Made by a program: the position numbers and the translations under genes | Part shown: one piece after another, positions 12,800 through 24,646 of the stretch | How positions within the stretch are numbered: position 1 is the first letter of the stretch | Layout: every line of letters begins with the position of its first letter | Notes under the pieces: model-generated | What the model saw: only the letters and a program-made list of their open reading frames with translations | Told to the model about the DNA's origin: nothing | Database searches by the model: none | From: Lojkania enalia | Lineage: Eukaryota > Ascomycota > Dothideomycetes > Pleosporales | Direction: 5' to 3' | NCBI GenBank assembly: GCA_010094045.1 | Contig: ML986583.1 | Coordinates: 95,951 to 159,950, forward strand | DNA length: 64,000 bases

Positions 12800-13484
12800 A
12801 CTTGGTACAAAAGGTCATGCATCGGAGGGAAAAAGATGGTATGCTTCGTTCAATTTATTTGCGATAGGCGTCTCTTATGACAGAGACATAATATCGCTAA
12901 TTAGCAAGAACAGATATTAAATGTAGAGAGCAGAGTGCAGTTGCACTTCAAGTTTACACATTCACTGCGTAGGAACATGATATTAGAACCATACGGAGGC
13001 ATCAACAAGAAACATATACAAAAGCCGTGCGCATGAATCGTCGATAATGCCGCGGTCTGAGCGCTTGGCTGAATACTTGTAATTCATTAGTATGGAATTC
13101 GTGACACATTTTGCAGAAATTAGACGATTGTGATCATCTAGTTCGCTTCGCTTAGAAGCATATTGCGAGGATCGAAGCCTAGAATTAGGAGCTCGGCATC
13201 TATCACCTCCATTCATTATATCATTACGGAGGGCTGCTTTCAATATGCGGGCATCAATTCTTATCCGGATCTTCCTGTATAATCAAACTGAAAACGTATC
13301 AAGAACAAACAATAGACAGTTGATTTGAAGGAACAAAGAACATGAAATTCAATATTGTTTTCGCTAATAGTACTGTAAATGTAACGACTGTCCTTACCAC
13401 TGACCTAGTCTGTATCAAAACTAGGAACAATTTCTGAACCTCTAGCCCAAAGTAGCGAGTGTGTGAGTGTGATCTTTCCGACCG
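12800..13484. other. Intergenic AT-rich sequence
   Basis: Includes the 3' flank of the BTB gene. An 86-codon minus-strand ORF at 12983-13243 has no recognisable features. Nothing else is seen. Confidence 0.45.
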
Positions 13485-14902
13485 TCAAACAGTTGCACTT
13501 GCATTCACTGTGATAGCGTTCTTCTTTTTGCCTTTCTTGCTTTTCTTTTTCGATATCGTTGTCGGACCGTTCGTAGCGGGCTCCTCGGCCTTGATTGTCG
13601 AGTTAGTGCCTTTATTTGAAGCTTCTTCCACGTTAGGAGCCATATCCTCGGGAGACCCAAGAGAGTTAAGATTTTTTTCTTCAGTCAGCAAGGATGCTTC
13701 AGCAACTGACTCTGTAACCTGTATGACCGAGTCCGATCGAAAATGGACCGGTCGGTGGGTTTTCTCATCGGCAACGGCATCCGGAACTAGGATACTGTCT
13801 GTCTTCTTCCCGTACTTCTGATATGTCTTGCTGTTTTGCCAGCCAAGCTCATCTGTAGCGGGTTCGGGTTGAGCAGGCATCTGGGGAGCGGACTCTGCGA
13901 CACTTTCCTCTGCAGGCTCAATGGCTTCAAATACCAGGCATTCTTCCTGCGCAGTGTCTTTCACTTTGTCAGATTTCTCGTCTGGATCGACCTCATTAAC
14001 CTTGTTTTCTATCACGGCATTGGGTACTTTAATGGCTTCTCGTGCAATCCCATCTTGGGTGGTATCTGATAGGCCCGGTACTATATGCTCATGCAGATCT
14101 TCCACAAGAGTCTTTGGAGTCGAGGAACTTGTTCCTTGTGCATTCAGAGGGTTCGGTGCCCTGGAATATGAGCCCACAACGGCTCTCATAACGACCTGGC
14201 GATATTTGCGGTCGCCCTCAAGCTGGTCTACGAAATCGGCCTTTGTAAACAGCTCAGGGTCGTCCGCGCCCGCTGCCCTGATCCTGTCTTCAAGATATGA
14301 GGGATACCACTCGTCATCCTCCGGCAGCCCGGGATAAGCAGTTTCCCGGGCAATACCTAGCACTTCGACAACGGACAGATCCTCGCCAGACGTCTTAATC
14401 TTCTCTTTTGCAAGCTCCGCTAGGCCTGGCAATTTGTATCGACATGCTGCACAGTACACACCTGTACCGAGTTTGTGCTCAGAAATTGCTCCCTCTGAGC
14501 CTGGCTCAGGAATATATAAGGTCTGGTATATCCCAGTGTAGAGGTAGTGAATTAGAGTATGGGCAGTAGTGTCATTCATCTCGGGCAACGAAATGGTTTC
14601 GTTCGTCTCTCCCCAGAGAACAGGAAAAGGCTTCGCGTCCAGTACTGCGCTCTGCGAGAGGAGTATCCTATGGATGCAGAAGCGAGTCTGGCTCAATCCA
14701 ACGTCTAAGAAGATAATGTTTTCATCGGTATACGGACTAGTGGAACCAGTTGTGAACCAAGCTATTCGTCAACAAATGGGCACGCGACTCACGATTTCTT
14801 ATATGAATTGACCGCTAGACCACCCTGGCCGTAGACAGAGGGGTAAGAGTTCTCATTTCTTCTTCCTAGAAGAATATGGTCGGGGAAGTCGCTGGCTGAC
14901 AT
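13485..14902 (-). CDS. BTB/POZ domain protein with Lys-rich C-terminus
   Basis: Exons 14902-14793 and 14736-13485, joined across a 56-base GT-AG intron (GTGAGT...CACTAG), give 453 residues. The N-terminal 120 residues form a fungal BTB domain: YTDENIIFLDVGL, the FCIHRILLSQSAVLDAKPF strand-helix, the LPEMNDTTAHTLIHYLYTG helix pair and the VYCAACRYKLPGLAELA segment. BTB domains mediate dimerisation and often recruit cullin-3. The remaining 280 residues are acidic and low in complexity, with no Kelch, MATH or zinc-finger motif, and end in KKKSKKGKKK, which may be a nuclear or nucleic-acid-binding tail. The ATG at 14902 begins the first exon that fits in phase. Function beyond the BTB fold is unknown. 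Confidence 0.8.
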
Positions 14903-16096
14903 GATTCAGTCGACAAGAGCTTCGGAACTAAAGAGGGAAGTTTTCCTGCTTTTCCTGCATGGCGGTGCAGTTGAGAGGCGCTTTTGAATGCGTTTGGGCG
15001 CCAAAAATGCGGGGATGAGGCTCAAGTGATTGAGTTGGCATTCGCGGCAATCGTCCTACTTTTGAGGGGCTTATATGCATTATGAGTTGTCAATTCTACT
15101 GTGTCTTCAGCCTTGCCGGGAGCCCGGCTCCAGTTCGTCAGCCTTGTCTCCCGTCCTACAGGACTAGGCAGATCATCCGATTCCCAACTGTCAGCCGTGC
15201 TGACTCGTGCTGAACCGGTGAAGGTTCCTTAGTGTCTCGTACTATTGGACCGATTTGCCGTGCCAATTAAGGTGATTCCTTGGTTCCCAATGATCCAGTC
15301 TTGCAACTGGTGTACACGTGACCACAACTAGCCTTGCATAGGTACGCCATATTGTTGCTCAAGTACATTCGATGAATCCCGAGAAAATCACTCCCCCTTT
15401 TGGAAGGGCTTAAAGGGTCCAACACCCAGTCAAATTTAGGAATGATGTACCTTTGTTATACTACTAGAAGCTTGAGACGATTATTGATATTGCATACGAA
15501 GCAATTTCTTATAGACTATTAGACCAAATTCATATACATATAGGTTTATATTGCCACCACTAGCCATATTACCTGCCCGAGCTCGAGGCATGTCAAGGAC
15601 GGTCTAACGCGCAAAGGCCTCCTCCGGAGTCTGACATGCTTCCCTAGACGGCAGATGCATCCACAAACTTGGTACTCGCTTTTGCCGGAGGGCTCGCATT
15701 GGCGCGGATATTGTTACACAATATCGAGCCCATGGGTTACACAAAGATGAGGGTGCATGGTTACACGAGATGAATGGCTCTACGCTTCCCAAGGATATGT
15801 CATCTCCCTTGTCTGCATCTGATGTCAGAGGAATGCGATGCGGTATTATGGGAAGCTGAAGGGGATCGCGACGGTGCGTTGCTGAAGAACGAGATCCCCC
15901 CGGGTCGGACCTTTGAACTCTAACTCCTGTCGGCGACTGTGCCTTTCATATTGTCAACGAACTTCTTTCTACGATATCATCGTCTCTGCAAGGTCTGATC
16001 CTAAGCGCACAGTGCCAATCGCGCCCGTATGAGGGCTGGACAACCTCCAATGAGTAGTAGTATGTTTTATTTATTTTCCTAGCCTGAAAATTTGTC
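14903..16096. other. Intergenic, upstream of the BTB gene
   Basis: Contains the BTB gene's 5' flank (to about 15.1 kb) and then AT-rich DNA. The ORF at 15604-15792 has no motif. No RNA gene is seen. Confidence 0.45.
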
Positions 16097-16303
16097 TTGT
16101 ACATTAACGCATGTATAGCGACGCCAATAAATTCTAGCCAGCCAAACAAATGGACCTTGGAGGCACAGATTGCTCTTGCCGGCCTTTTTGTGATGATTTT
16201 CGTTCCGGCAGTCATCGCACTGCAGAGGATACGGACGCAGACTTTATGGGCGAGATTGAGGGGGATTTTTCATAACAAACGAGTCGGTAAGGATTTACAA
16301 TGA
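16097..16303 (+). CDS. Small predicted membrane protein, W-x-L-E-A family member C
   Basis: The open frame of about 68 codons contains NKWTLEAQIALAGLFVMIF, a hydrophobic helix and a basic tail (RIRTQTLWARLRG...HNKRVGKDLQ). Layout and motif match the ORFs at 9.3, 12.7 and 18.1 kb. The frame has no ATG: its left edge is a TTG, and the ATG at 16111 is in another frame, so a true start would need an upstream exon. The predicted membrane topology is as for copy A. Unknown function; it may be partial. Confidence 0.3.
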   Translation: MYINACIATPINSSQPNKWTLEAQIALAGLFVMIFVPAVIALQRIRTQTLWARLRGIFHNKRVGKDLQ

Positions 16304-18030
16304 CATTCTTTGGACGGCTAAATACCTGACTCGGAATTGAATAGATCTTGAACAGGATGTCGAATCGCGGCCACGGCCGCAGACAATTACATTTTGGAAC
16401 GTGAAAGACGTTAGCGTAGTGCGAACGCAGCAGCAAAAAGCCTATTCTACATCATTGCGATAGACTAGGCGCATAATTGAGGATAATAGACGTATTTTGA
16501 AGGAAGAGCCGATGTCCGCATAATGTTTTACTATGTTCTGCGTCGTTCGTGGAATCCAGTGTGACATTAAGTAGTGATTTAGAAATACGATATTATTTTA
16601 AGTTAAGCACTAATAAGAACTCTTTCCAAGCCAAGTTGCACCAACAGAATATGCTGCCGTTTTCTCAGCTGGTCAATAACACCTGAAAATTTCCCTGCTT
16701 CGTTAGATTATGATAATGTAATATGTCCTATCAACTATTTATTGAATAGCTGATTAGCTAGTACTTTATACTACGGTGATTTATTAACCGGCTAATTAGT
16801 TAGTTAAATACACACCCTATCTAATCATTTACCGCTAACAGGATCGTGGTTCGGTGAAGCAGTCTTTTCCATTATATACAAATAATCAAATCGCGATCGT
16901 CGTAAATATGGGCACGTTAAAATCAGTATCTCATCTGCACAATTATACTATCATCATATCATTTGGTGGATGAGGCTACTCAGTGGAGAGCGGCTTTACT
17001 GGAACTTATTTCCGGTTTCTGACGAAGGGTTATTGCGTAGATTTATCCAAATAGTTCAGCTATTAATTCCTCTTCATTGACGACTAGACTGGGCTCCCTA
17101 CCCAAAGCATATACGAAAGCTAATTGTCACTATCTCATAAATCTCTTAGCTATATCGGAGATCTGAACAACCTACTTGAAGAAAAGCATTGTAGACTGAT
17201 TCATATTAAAAGAAAGCCATAAGCAGGTTCACTGGCTACACACGTTCCTCGAAGCTGGTCCAACTTTCTAGGTCTGGAGATGCTTGCGCATATGGAATTG
17301 CGCAGAATTTGAAAGCACGCCAAAGCAGAGTTAAGAGACCGTGCAACTCAGTCTTCAAGGGATCTATACTCTGAATAATTACGAGCCAGGCCTGTTATAC
17401 GATTACCAACGGTAATACGCTAAGCCTAGTGTCTTTCGTAGGAGCAGCACGTCGGGGCGTCTATATAGCCAAGAGTGAAATTTTAAATTCGCTTGAATCA
17501 ATGGCAATTGGAGCTAAGCGAGCTGATAGAGAGTTTCGAATGTGAGTCCAATGTTACATTACAATTATACTGTTTGTGTGAGTCCTACTCGAACCTTTTT
17601 CTCGTGGAAAACAAATGATGAGGTTGGGGCTCTGAGCTTGACCTATAAGCGGTCCGCCGCGCCTCGACTGATATTTTACAATACGCGAGCGCACTACGAT
17701 CCAGAGGTCTATATTTATGCTAGGATAGTTTTGCACGTATGTGGTAGCTCATAGCCGACAACGTTAAGAGCAAACGTCAATTGAAGCTGCCTCTCACGTG
17801 TAGCTATGTTAATGTGTATAGCCACATTTGTGCCACGATAGAACCAGCCGACATCATGAAGTCACCTCATTTCCTATCTTGCAAATGTTCGCTTGAATAG
17901 CCCCAAAAATAACAATTCATTCGAGAATGCACTTACACCTTCCTCGACAATCTGTCGCAACCCGATCTGCAAAACATCTAGGGGATTGATCTCGGTCTGG
18001 CAAATAACCTAGCTCGACTTTACACTAACC
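16304..18030. other. Gene-poor AT-rich sequence
   Basis: High A+T with scattered stops. A 70-codon ORF at 17542-17754 shows no motif. No supported gene. Confidence 0.5.
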
Positions 18031-18345
18031 ATGATTCTTAAGCCCGCCAATGGTATGCACATTCAGGCTCGTTTACTGACGGTAAAAGGGACAATCCTTC
18101 ATCCCACTATCCCGGCAATCTCCGCTCGTGATGGAAACTGGTCTAAAGAGGCGCTGTTTGGGCTACTTGATCTATTTGCCGTCATTTTAGTCCCCTGTAT
18201 TGGTATGGTTCTAAAGTGTGTCTTCAGCGTAATCTATTCAGTCGCCCTAGCTGCAGCAGACCTGGCAAGCGCATCCACCCTATATGACAACTACAAAAGA
18301 GTCGTCGTCGTTTCGCAAATAATCAAGTCGCATCAACTACTGTAG
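18031..18345 (+). CDS. Small predicted membrane protein, W-x-K-E-A family member D
   Basis: A 104-codon ORF starting with ATG at 18031. Residues 37-60 read NWSKEALFGLLDLFAVIL followed by VPCIGMVLK, matching the motif and helix of the other three copies. The hydrophobic part continues (VFSVIYSVALAAADLA) farther than in copy A, and the tail is shorter in basic residues. It is the only copy with an ATG, a complete motif and a longer reading frame. No known family is recognised; membrane insertion is inferred from hydrophobicity. Confidence 0.4.
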   Translation: MILKPANGMHIQARLLTVKGTILHPTIPAISARDGNWSKEALFGLLDLFAVILVPCIGMVLKCVFSVIYSVALAAADLASASTLYDNYKRVVVVSQIIKSHQLL

Positions 18346-19772
18346 GTGTTCCTTACGATTCCACATTTTAAATGTTTCCGGAAGGCAGACGCTTAGCTGG
18401 TCTACTTGGCAGTGAAACGAGACTAAACCTAACATCAGTTCTCGTATGGGCATGCCATGCAGTTAGGAGTCTCGCTTATGTGCTAGAATTGTGGGATGTG
18501 GAGGCCATGGGGGCATGTTATTCCGAAGTGACTCAGCTTTTCGCGTGACTATTCCCTTAGCCGAAAGGCAGCATCTAATATCGTCGGTGCAAGATTGCAA
18601 TCAGACTTAAAAAACCTCCCCTTCGGGCTATCTTGGTCTAGATACGGTGGAATTTATCAAGATAAGGGAAGGCGTAATTAGTAAAGACAGTTCCATAGCC
18701 GAGAGACGAGTTTCTAATCCAATCAACTACACCCCCAAAAGCCCGCAGAGATTAGGCACCAACGTGAAGGTGAAATACCCCACGATCTCTAAGCAAGCGG
18801 CCATAGCAGAAACTGTAGAGCCTGAGGCAACTGCACAGTTAGCCTTGTTTGTAAATTTACCTGCTGCGTTTCATCGGCGATTTTACCTCTGATGTTTATC
18901 TCTGCGCTGCACTTTTTGAACGGTTCGTGGCTCAAGGTCTGTGACTGGGATTGAATCTTTGGCTATTCTCCTTAGAAATTGTGAATCAAGCAAGTCACCA
19001 CCGTTTCAAGAGCGAGTTGAACTCTTGTCTATACGAAATGTTGAGCTTTAAAATAAAGGTCAAGAGCCTCACCGATACATGCCTAAGGGGAACATATAAC
19101 TGTTCATCACAAGCCTAGATTCATTCATAGACTCCAGATCTTCGAAAATATATTCACGTTTTTGTAAGTTTCAATCCAGCTCGGGTATAGAGTTAGTAAA
19201 GCTCAATCAAGCTTACCTATAAGTATACACCAAAGCAAAACATCATATGCCTTCCAGGAGCAGTCTTTTCGTGAGCCCTCAACGGGTCTTTAGTCAGTAG
19301 TATTTGTTATTTTCTATCTTTTACCAATGTATGGTTGAGCCTTTCGCTTCCGACCCAAGGTCAACGAATTTCCTGCGATCTGTCTCTGCAACAAGGCTGA
19401 ATTGATGTTCGCCTTGAATTTTTACATAAATAGTGCTATCATTTGGCGCTTTTCCGGAAGATTTTATTGGCGCACAAGAGGGCAGAAGGCGGAGCTTGTA
19501 GCAATTAGTGTTCATGCTTTCGGTAGGCCTACGCGAACTTGACAAAGCCACCGCCCAGTGTGAACCAAGCACCTGCCGCACAGCGTCAACATTCAAAAAT
19601 GTTGCCTATTCCTCGTATTCCTTTTGACGCCCTATTGGGCAATTTTAGGCATGGAGGCACATGACATGGATGTAGATAAGTTCCTAGGTACCCCTCAGGA
19701 TCCGCCAACTTTTTGGTTGATATCTTTCCTGATAGCTCTGAGAATAGCCCTACTGCTCATTCACGTGACGAG
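18346..19772. other. Intergenic, ahead of the lectin-like gene
   Basis: An 81-codon ORF (18647-18892, plus) and a 91-codon ORF (19321-19596, minus) have near-normal composition but no recognised motif; either could be a remnant. The promoter of the lectin-like gene must lie at the right end. Confidence 0.4.
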
Positions 19773-21652
19773 ATGCCATCAAGACGTTCTTCTTTATCCC
19801 TTGACAGTAGTGACCCTCCACCCTACAGTGCTGCCGGCACTACACCACCATCTTTCCGAAGTAGTCCTCCGGCCAGTCAATTTGGGGGAGAAGATGACTC
19901 CATTCAAGAGTTTCCAACCGTCTACACGTCGCCTAGAACGTATGGTGATAAGGTCAAGCCAAGGTCTTCGAAGTTATCCAAACCCAGACCACTTAAACCT
20001 ATCACGGAGAAGATTGAACCGCCATATCTAGCGGCAGATGAAATCGAGTCGGCACAGAACTCGAGACCACAGTCGAAACTTTTCACATTGATCTGCTGTA
20101 ATTGTCCAGTTATTTGCGTCAACAAGAGGTTTCCATGTTGGGCCGTCACCCTGGTGGTCGCGTGCTTCCTGATCATGGCTGTTGTGCTCGGAACGGTCAT
20201 TCCTTTAGTGGTGAAGTAAGTGAAATTTTCTATGCCCAATTCCGCTCTGATATTAATTATTAGTCAAGTGAATGGCACTATAAATTTATATTTATTAACA
20301 GTATGCAGAAGCCATGGAGACGAGTCCCCTTCAAACTCCTCAATCGTCGTAACAGCAACAGTTACTTCCACGGTACGATCTACAATCATTCAAACCTTAA
20401 CGGCCACAACAAGCCCAACTTCAACGACTGCGCAACAAGAAACATTAAAACCAGACCAATATCTTGGCGGATTTGATGCAGTGACTTTGGATTCATCCTA
20501 CACGACGCATATGTTTTATACAGACCAGCATAGTGGCCTCCAACATATATTTGTCTATTATTCATGGGAAAGGGCCAATCCAAGCTCGATCGCAAACGAC
20601 GTTCATCCAGGAAGCCCAATTACAGCATCCAATATATCTGATCAGGTAAGAAACCTATGGAATGTGCCAAGTTATAGTCTGATTTTGATTAATCGCCAAG
20701 ATACATGTATTTTATGTGGACAACGACAACTATATCCAAGGTCTTTATGGCAGACCAACAACGAGCAGCTCATATATGGCAACCTGGCTCCCGCATTCAA
20801 TTGGCTCCTTGCAGCTAAAGACCGCTGATAGTTTGTTTATCCGTACATGTGTCGCGGCAGACTCCCAGAATTACACATATGCAAGTTATATGAGCATGTA
20901 CTTGTATTATGCCATTCCCGGCGGGGGCATTAAAAAGTACGGATTCTCGAATGATACATCCCAATGGCAACAGATGGATGATATTCCAGACTTAAGCGGT
21001 GTCCGGGAGGTAGAATGTCAGTTAACCGCCGGCGTGGAAACATTGTGGACGACAAATAATCAATCCCACATTACGTCCTGGTACCGCGCAATTGCAACAA
21101 ATTGGCAATGGAAGCGAGGTAAATTCTCGTTCCGACGTTTCTGATATGCATCACTAATAGCTATTAGGTTACACAGGACCTGAAGTGACAGCAGACTCAA
21201 CTAATATCCTCTCTATATCCACCGCGGAGACGAAACGCACACACATAATATTCCAAAACGCCAACGACGATCTCCAGCGCTATGATTTCACCGGATTCGG
21301 TCCTAACATGACCCTTACTTCCAATACCGTCCTGAAAAGCAGCACTCCAGGTACGCGTCTCACGACATGGGCCAACAACGATTATTGTGGTGAATATGTC
21401 AACGTCTACTATCAGCGTGATGGCACATCGCAAGTATTTTACATCTCATTCCGAGATTCTTATTCCTATTCAAGCTACTACTACTCGCCAGTTGATTCCG
21501 AGGGCGATAACTTGATGCCACTTGTGGAGACGTACGGGAAGGACCCGAACAGTAGGAAGAAGTATAAACCGGCAGAGATCTTCGGATTTGTGGTAGCGGC
21601 TCTTGTGGGGTGGTTTCTGATTTGTTGCTGCTGTGTTGCCATGGCTAATTAG
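19773..21652 (+). CDS. Membrane-anchored protein with fucose-lectin-like beta-propeller domain
   Basis: Exons 19773-20215, 20309-20645, 20701-21118 and 21168-21652, with three GT-AG introns that keep phase, give 560 residues. A cytosolic Pro/Ser-rich N-terminus (PPPYSA) is followed by a Cys-rich membrane-proximal segment and a helix at about 123-147. A Ser/Thr-rich linker leads to a domain of repeated FYTD..GLQHI, VFYVDNDNYIQGLY, HIIFQNANDDLQRY and VYYQRDGTSQVFYIS strands, the pattern of Aleuria-type fungal fucose-specific lectins. Such type II membrane lectins are common in Pezizomycotina and presumably bind glycans outside the cell. Unusually, the last 25 residues (FGFVVAALVGWFLICCCC) are again hydrophobic and Cys-rich. 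The start at 19773 is the first in-frame ATG; the frame stays open 60 bases upstream without another. Confidence 0.75.
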
Positions 21653-23295
21653 AGTTTAGAGAACGCTAGTGTCTTTGCTGCTTTTCTCAAATTAAATTTC
21701 ACAATTTTCTAAAGACCTTACGTGGTTTTGCTGGCTTCAGAATGCAAATTTGATACCATGTTATCACAAGAATCGACTGTCGATCCCAATTACTTGGAGT
21801 TATAAGGATATCAACTAAGGCCTGAGCCGGTACCTATGGTTGCTAGTGTCACGTGTTTCTATTATCCCATTATAATTGGTCTGTTTTCAGGCCTATATAG
21901 TCTTGCCATTGCCAGCCTCTAGCTAGGCAGGCCACTTACCCTCCCTCAATACATCAATATTTGCCTCAGCAATTGATGCTGCCTGATATGCGACAGCTAG
22001 GAAGGTAAGAAAGACGATGAGGCATCTTAGTTTCTGTCAAATGTTTTAACAGATACTATTACATGTCAGGTGGTCTCCTAGTGGGGTGGGTAGATCCTTT
22101 CCTAGAATCCTCTATATATAAAGCCCTCAACAACAATTAACGCAGTCTATCCCCCCCTCGCCACCTCCTCTTTCTGCTTATTTGACCGCTACTGACTATC
22201 TTAGACTACGTACTTACTGCCGCCAGTATATCTTCGCGCATAATATATTTTTGCGGACTTACAATCTTCTCGTAACTAAGTTATTGGTATGGAAACATGT
22301 AGCGCTAATTTACGCACTTATGCAATATACTGGTTATGATTCTGTGGTGAGAGGCGAATCTTGTCTCAGGGAGGGAGATGATGAGCTGAACTGGTTGATT
22401 GAAGATGGCCAGCGGGCCGTATTTATGTACATGAAAAAGGGGTATATCAACTGATATCCAGCGTGATATCGACAGTGATATCGTACGTCGATATCTGATA
22501 CAGCTCGGCAGACTAGCCAAAATCCCCATAACAGATTCATTGCCACAATTCAACAAGTTTGGATACCTATAAAAGGGTCTAGGATCTTGGGGAGTGCCTA
22601 TATTTTCTTATTCATGGCACAATCTGCGGCTTCAATATATCTAATAAGCTTCGAATAGAGAAAGTCGAGCTATATCCTATAATGAAGTTCAGTCTTGTGA
22701 CTTGGGAATAATTACACAAAATGACTTGAGTTTATATCCTAGATCTCAATCTTTAAATCATCATCCTACCATCGTGTCTCCACCTGTTATGTTAATTTAT
22801 TTTTATTTTAGCATGAAACGACTTCAAAAGGGGGCCAAGGAGAGAAAGAAACCCGAACATTAGGGTACTATCTAGAAACTTACGTGATACAAGGTAGGAG
22901 TCACAACTGGCAGAAGCTACCTATATACTGCTAAACTAGCGTTACATGTGATCATGTAAACAGTATACTAATAGCCTGCTCCTGCCGATCGTCTAAGGAG
23001 GCAACTACAATTGCCTCATCTGACAACTACTATTGTACACTTCTTATTCGCTTACTCTAACAAGTGCGTCTGAGGCATGTGAAACAGCGGTTAACATCAT
23101 GGCTCTTGCAAATGCCACAAAAGATCTCATAATTAATTTTATGTAGACAATGCTAAACATTGTAGTGAGACCGAATGGCTATTAAAGGGCTTGAGGCCGG
23201 CTTTGTCGTCAGAGACCTAAGAGCACAACTAACAATAAAACACTAAATCAGCAGTTTAAGGAATAGTGGCGGAACTAAACCTAGCTCCTACACTA
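21653..23295. other. Gene-poor AT-rich sequence
   Basis: Follows the lectin-like gene. A pyrimidine-rich patch with a TATATATA element occurs at about 22115-22175, without a convincing gene behind it (a 90-codon ORF at 22182-22454 has no motif). The GATATC array is listed separately. Confidence 0.45.
22453..22495. repeat. Four GATATC palindromes at 12-13 base spacing
   Basis: GATATC occurs at 22453, 22465, 22477 and 22490, each within a diverged 12-base unit beginning TGATATC or CGATATC. Each hexamer carries a GATA core on both strands, so about 40 bases contain eight GATA cores. It could be a GATA-factor binding cluster or a short diverged tandem repeat. Confidence 0.6.
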
Positions 23296-24646
23296 TTAGA
23301 TACAATTGCGGCAGCAATCCTCGCAAACATCAATAAAGCAGTGACGGTGCCGCAGAATATACTTCCAGTGCTTTGCATCACACATTTCACACTAAAATCA
23401 TCCTCTTCCGGGATATAAAATTCGCTGGAATCACCCGGGATATTCGCATTTGTGATTTTCCTTAAATTCCTCTCGCACTTGACGGATCCTACGTTGACGC
23501 TCAACGTATGGGAGACCAAATGGAGCATCGCGGTCTACAACTTCTTCTACTCTTTCATTGAGCCTGTTAGGATCTGTCTGAGGACAATTACACTCCTTCC
23601 ATTTGGCGTCACGCATATAGTGGAAACCTGCTTTGCACCGGTAACTATATATGGTTTTCGTTAGGGGCTATGCTGATATGGGAAACCGTGGAGAAACTCA
23701 CGTCATACGATTTTATCCACTCCTTAAGATTATAATACTACCGGAGCGATAGCATGTTGCTATCGTATTGCACTCTAAAGTTCTGGTTTCCCGCAATGCA
23801 AGATCATCCGAGCAATCGCTGCCATAATGATACGCTTGCTTGCACGACCCACAGGTAGAATTGTTACAGTGCCTGCATAGGGCTCTATGAGTTGCAGCCT
23901 CGATCTGTGCTGGAGGGATGAACTTCTGTAGTGGACTTTATCGGTCGCGAAGAACTCTATTTCGGTAAACTTGAAAGCCACGATCTTGTCAGTAGACATA
24001 TGCTTCGCAATGAACTCAAGTGGGATAGGAATTTTATGACGGTAGACTGGAAACAAAGTCTCATCCTTCGTTGCGCGGTTAAAAAGCTCTCAGAGATTAT
24101 TGACATCCGATCTTGGATCGTGCCACGAAGCTCATTCGCGAGAAGGGGCGAGGGTCTCTCGCACTCTGGGCCTTTGTTGCTCATTTGAAGAGCAACGCGC
24201 CTACCCTTGTGCGATTGATGCCCTTGAGAAATTAATTCCACAATGGCTGGTCCATTAGAGTACACCGCTATTCCGATGCTACAGGATAGGTTCTGGTTGG
24301 TGCGAAAGGCTCCGTAAGCTTCTAGCTCGACCTGGAAACTTTCGTATGCGAATTTGAGATCGGGTGGGTTTAGTTGAAAGCAACTGGGCTTCCATCATCT
24401 CTATCATCAAACGATTTTGAGTTTGTGGTAGCTTACGTAGCCTAGATAGTTCCCGGCCTCCGACTCTTCTGATAGGTCGTGACGCTTCGGGTCAACAGCA
24501 TTTTCCAATCCATTCCAGGACTCGCACAGTATATACATTGTTTTAATAAGGTCATCTGCATGAAGAGCGGCAATGCTTACTATCGAATTAGTCTTTTCTT
24601 TATCCTCTAGTTGCGTGAAGTGTATGGCCAATGCCTTTCTCATCAT
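23296..24646 (-). pseudogene. Decayed RBR (RING-IBR-RING) E3 ubiquitin ligase gene
   Basis: Read on the minus strand, pieces in two frames follow the order of fungal RBR ligases. They are: an N-terminal region (YESFQVELEAY at about 24340); a RING1 end (ELFNRATKDETLFP) where the usual PxCC is PVY; the linker IPIPLEFIAKHM; an IBR (LCRHCNNSTCGSCKQAYHY) after a frameshift; the RING2 core where G-C-N-H-M-T-C is now G-stop-N-R-M-T, followed by a GTGAGT...TAG intron and then Tyr; KWKECNCPQ; and a C-terminal CEMCDAKHW...CEDCCRNC block after in-frame stops at about 23440-23400. Several zinc ligands and the expected catalytic Cys are gone, so the gene cannot make an active ligase. Stops, at least one frameshift and lost ligands together support a pseudogene. 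The family call rests on motif order, not alignment. Confidence 0.65.

Noticed and set aside
23170..23260. ACCGAATGG match to copy B of the small membrane ORFs
   Set aside because: Only the first few codons agree; no hydrophobic segment follows in any frame.
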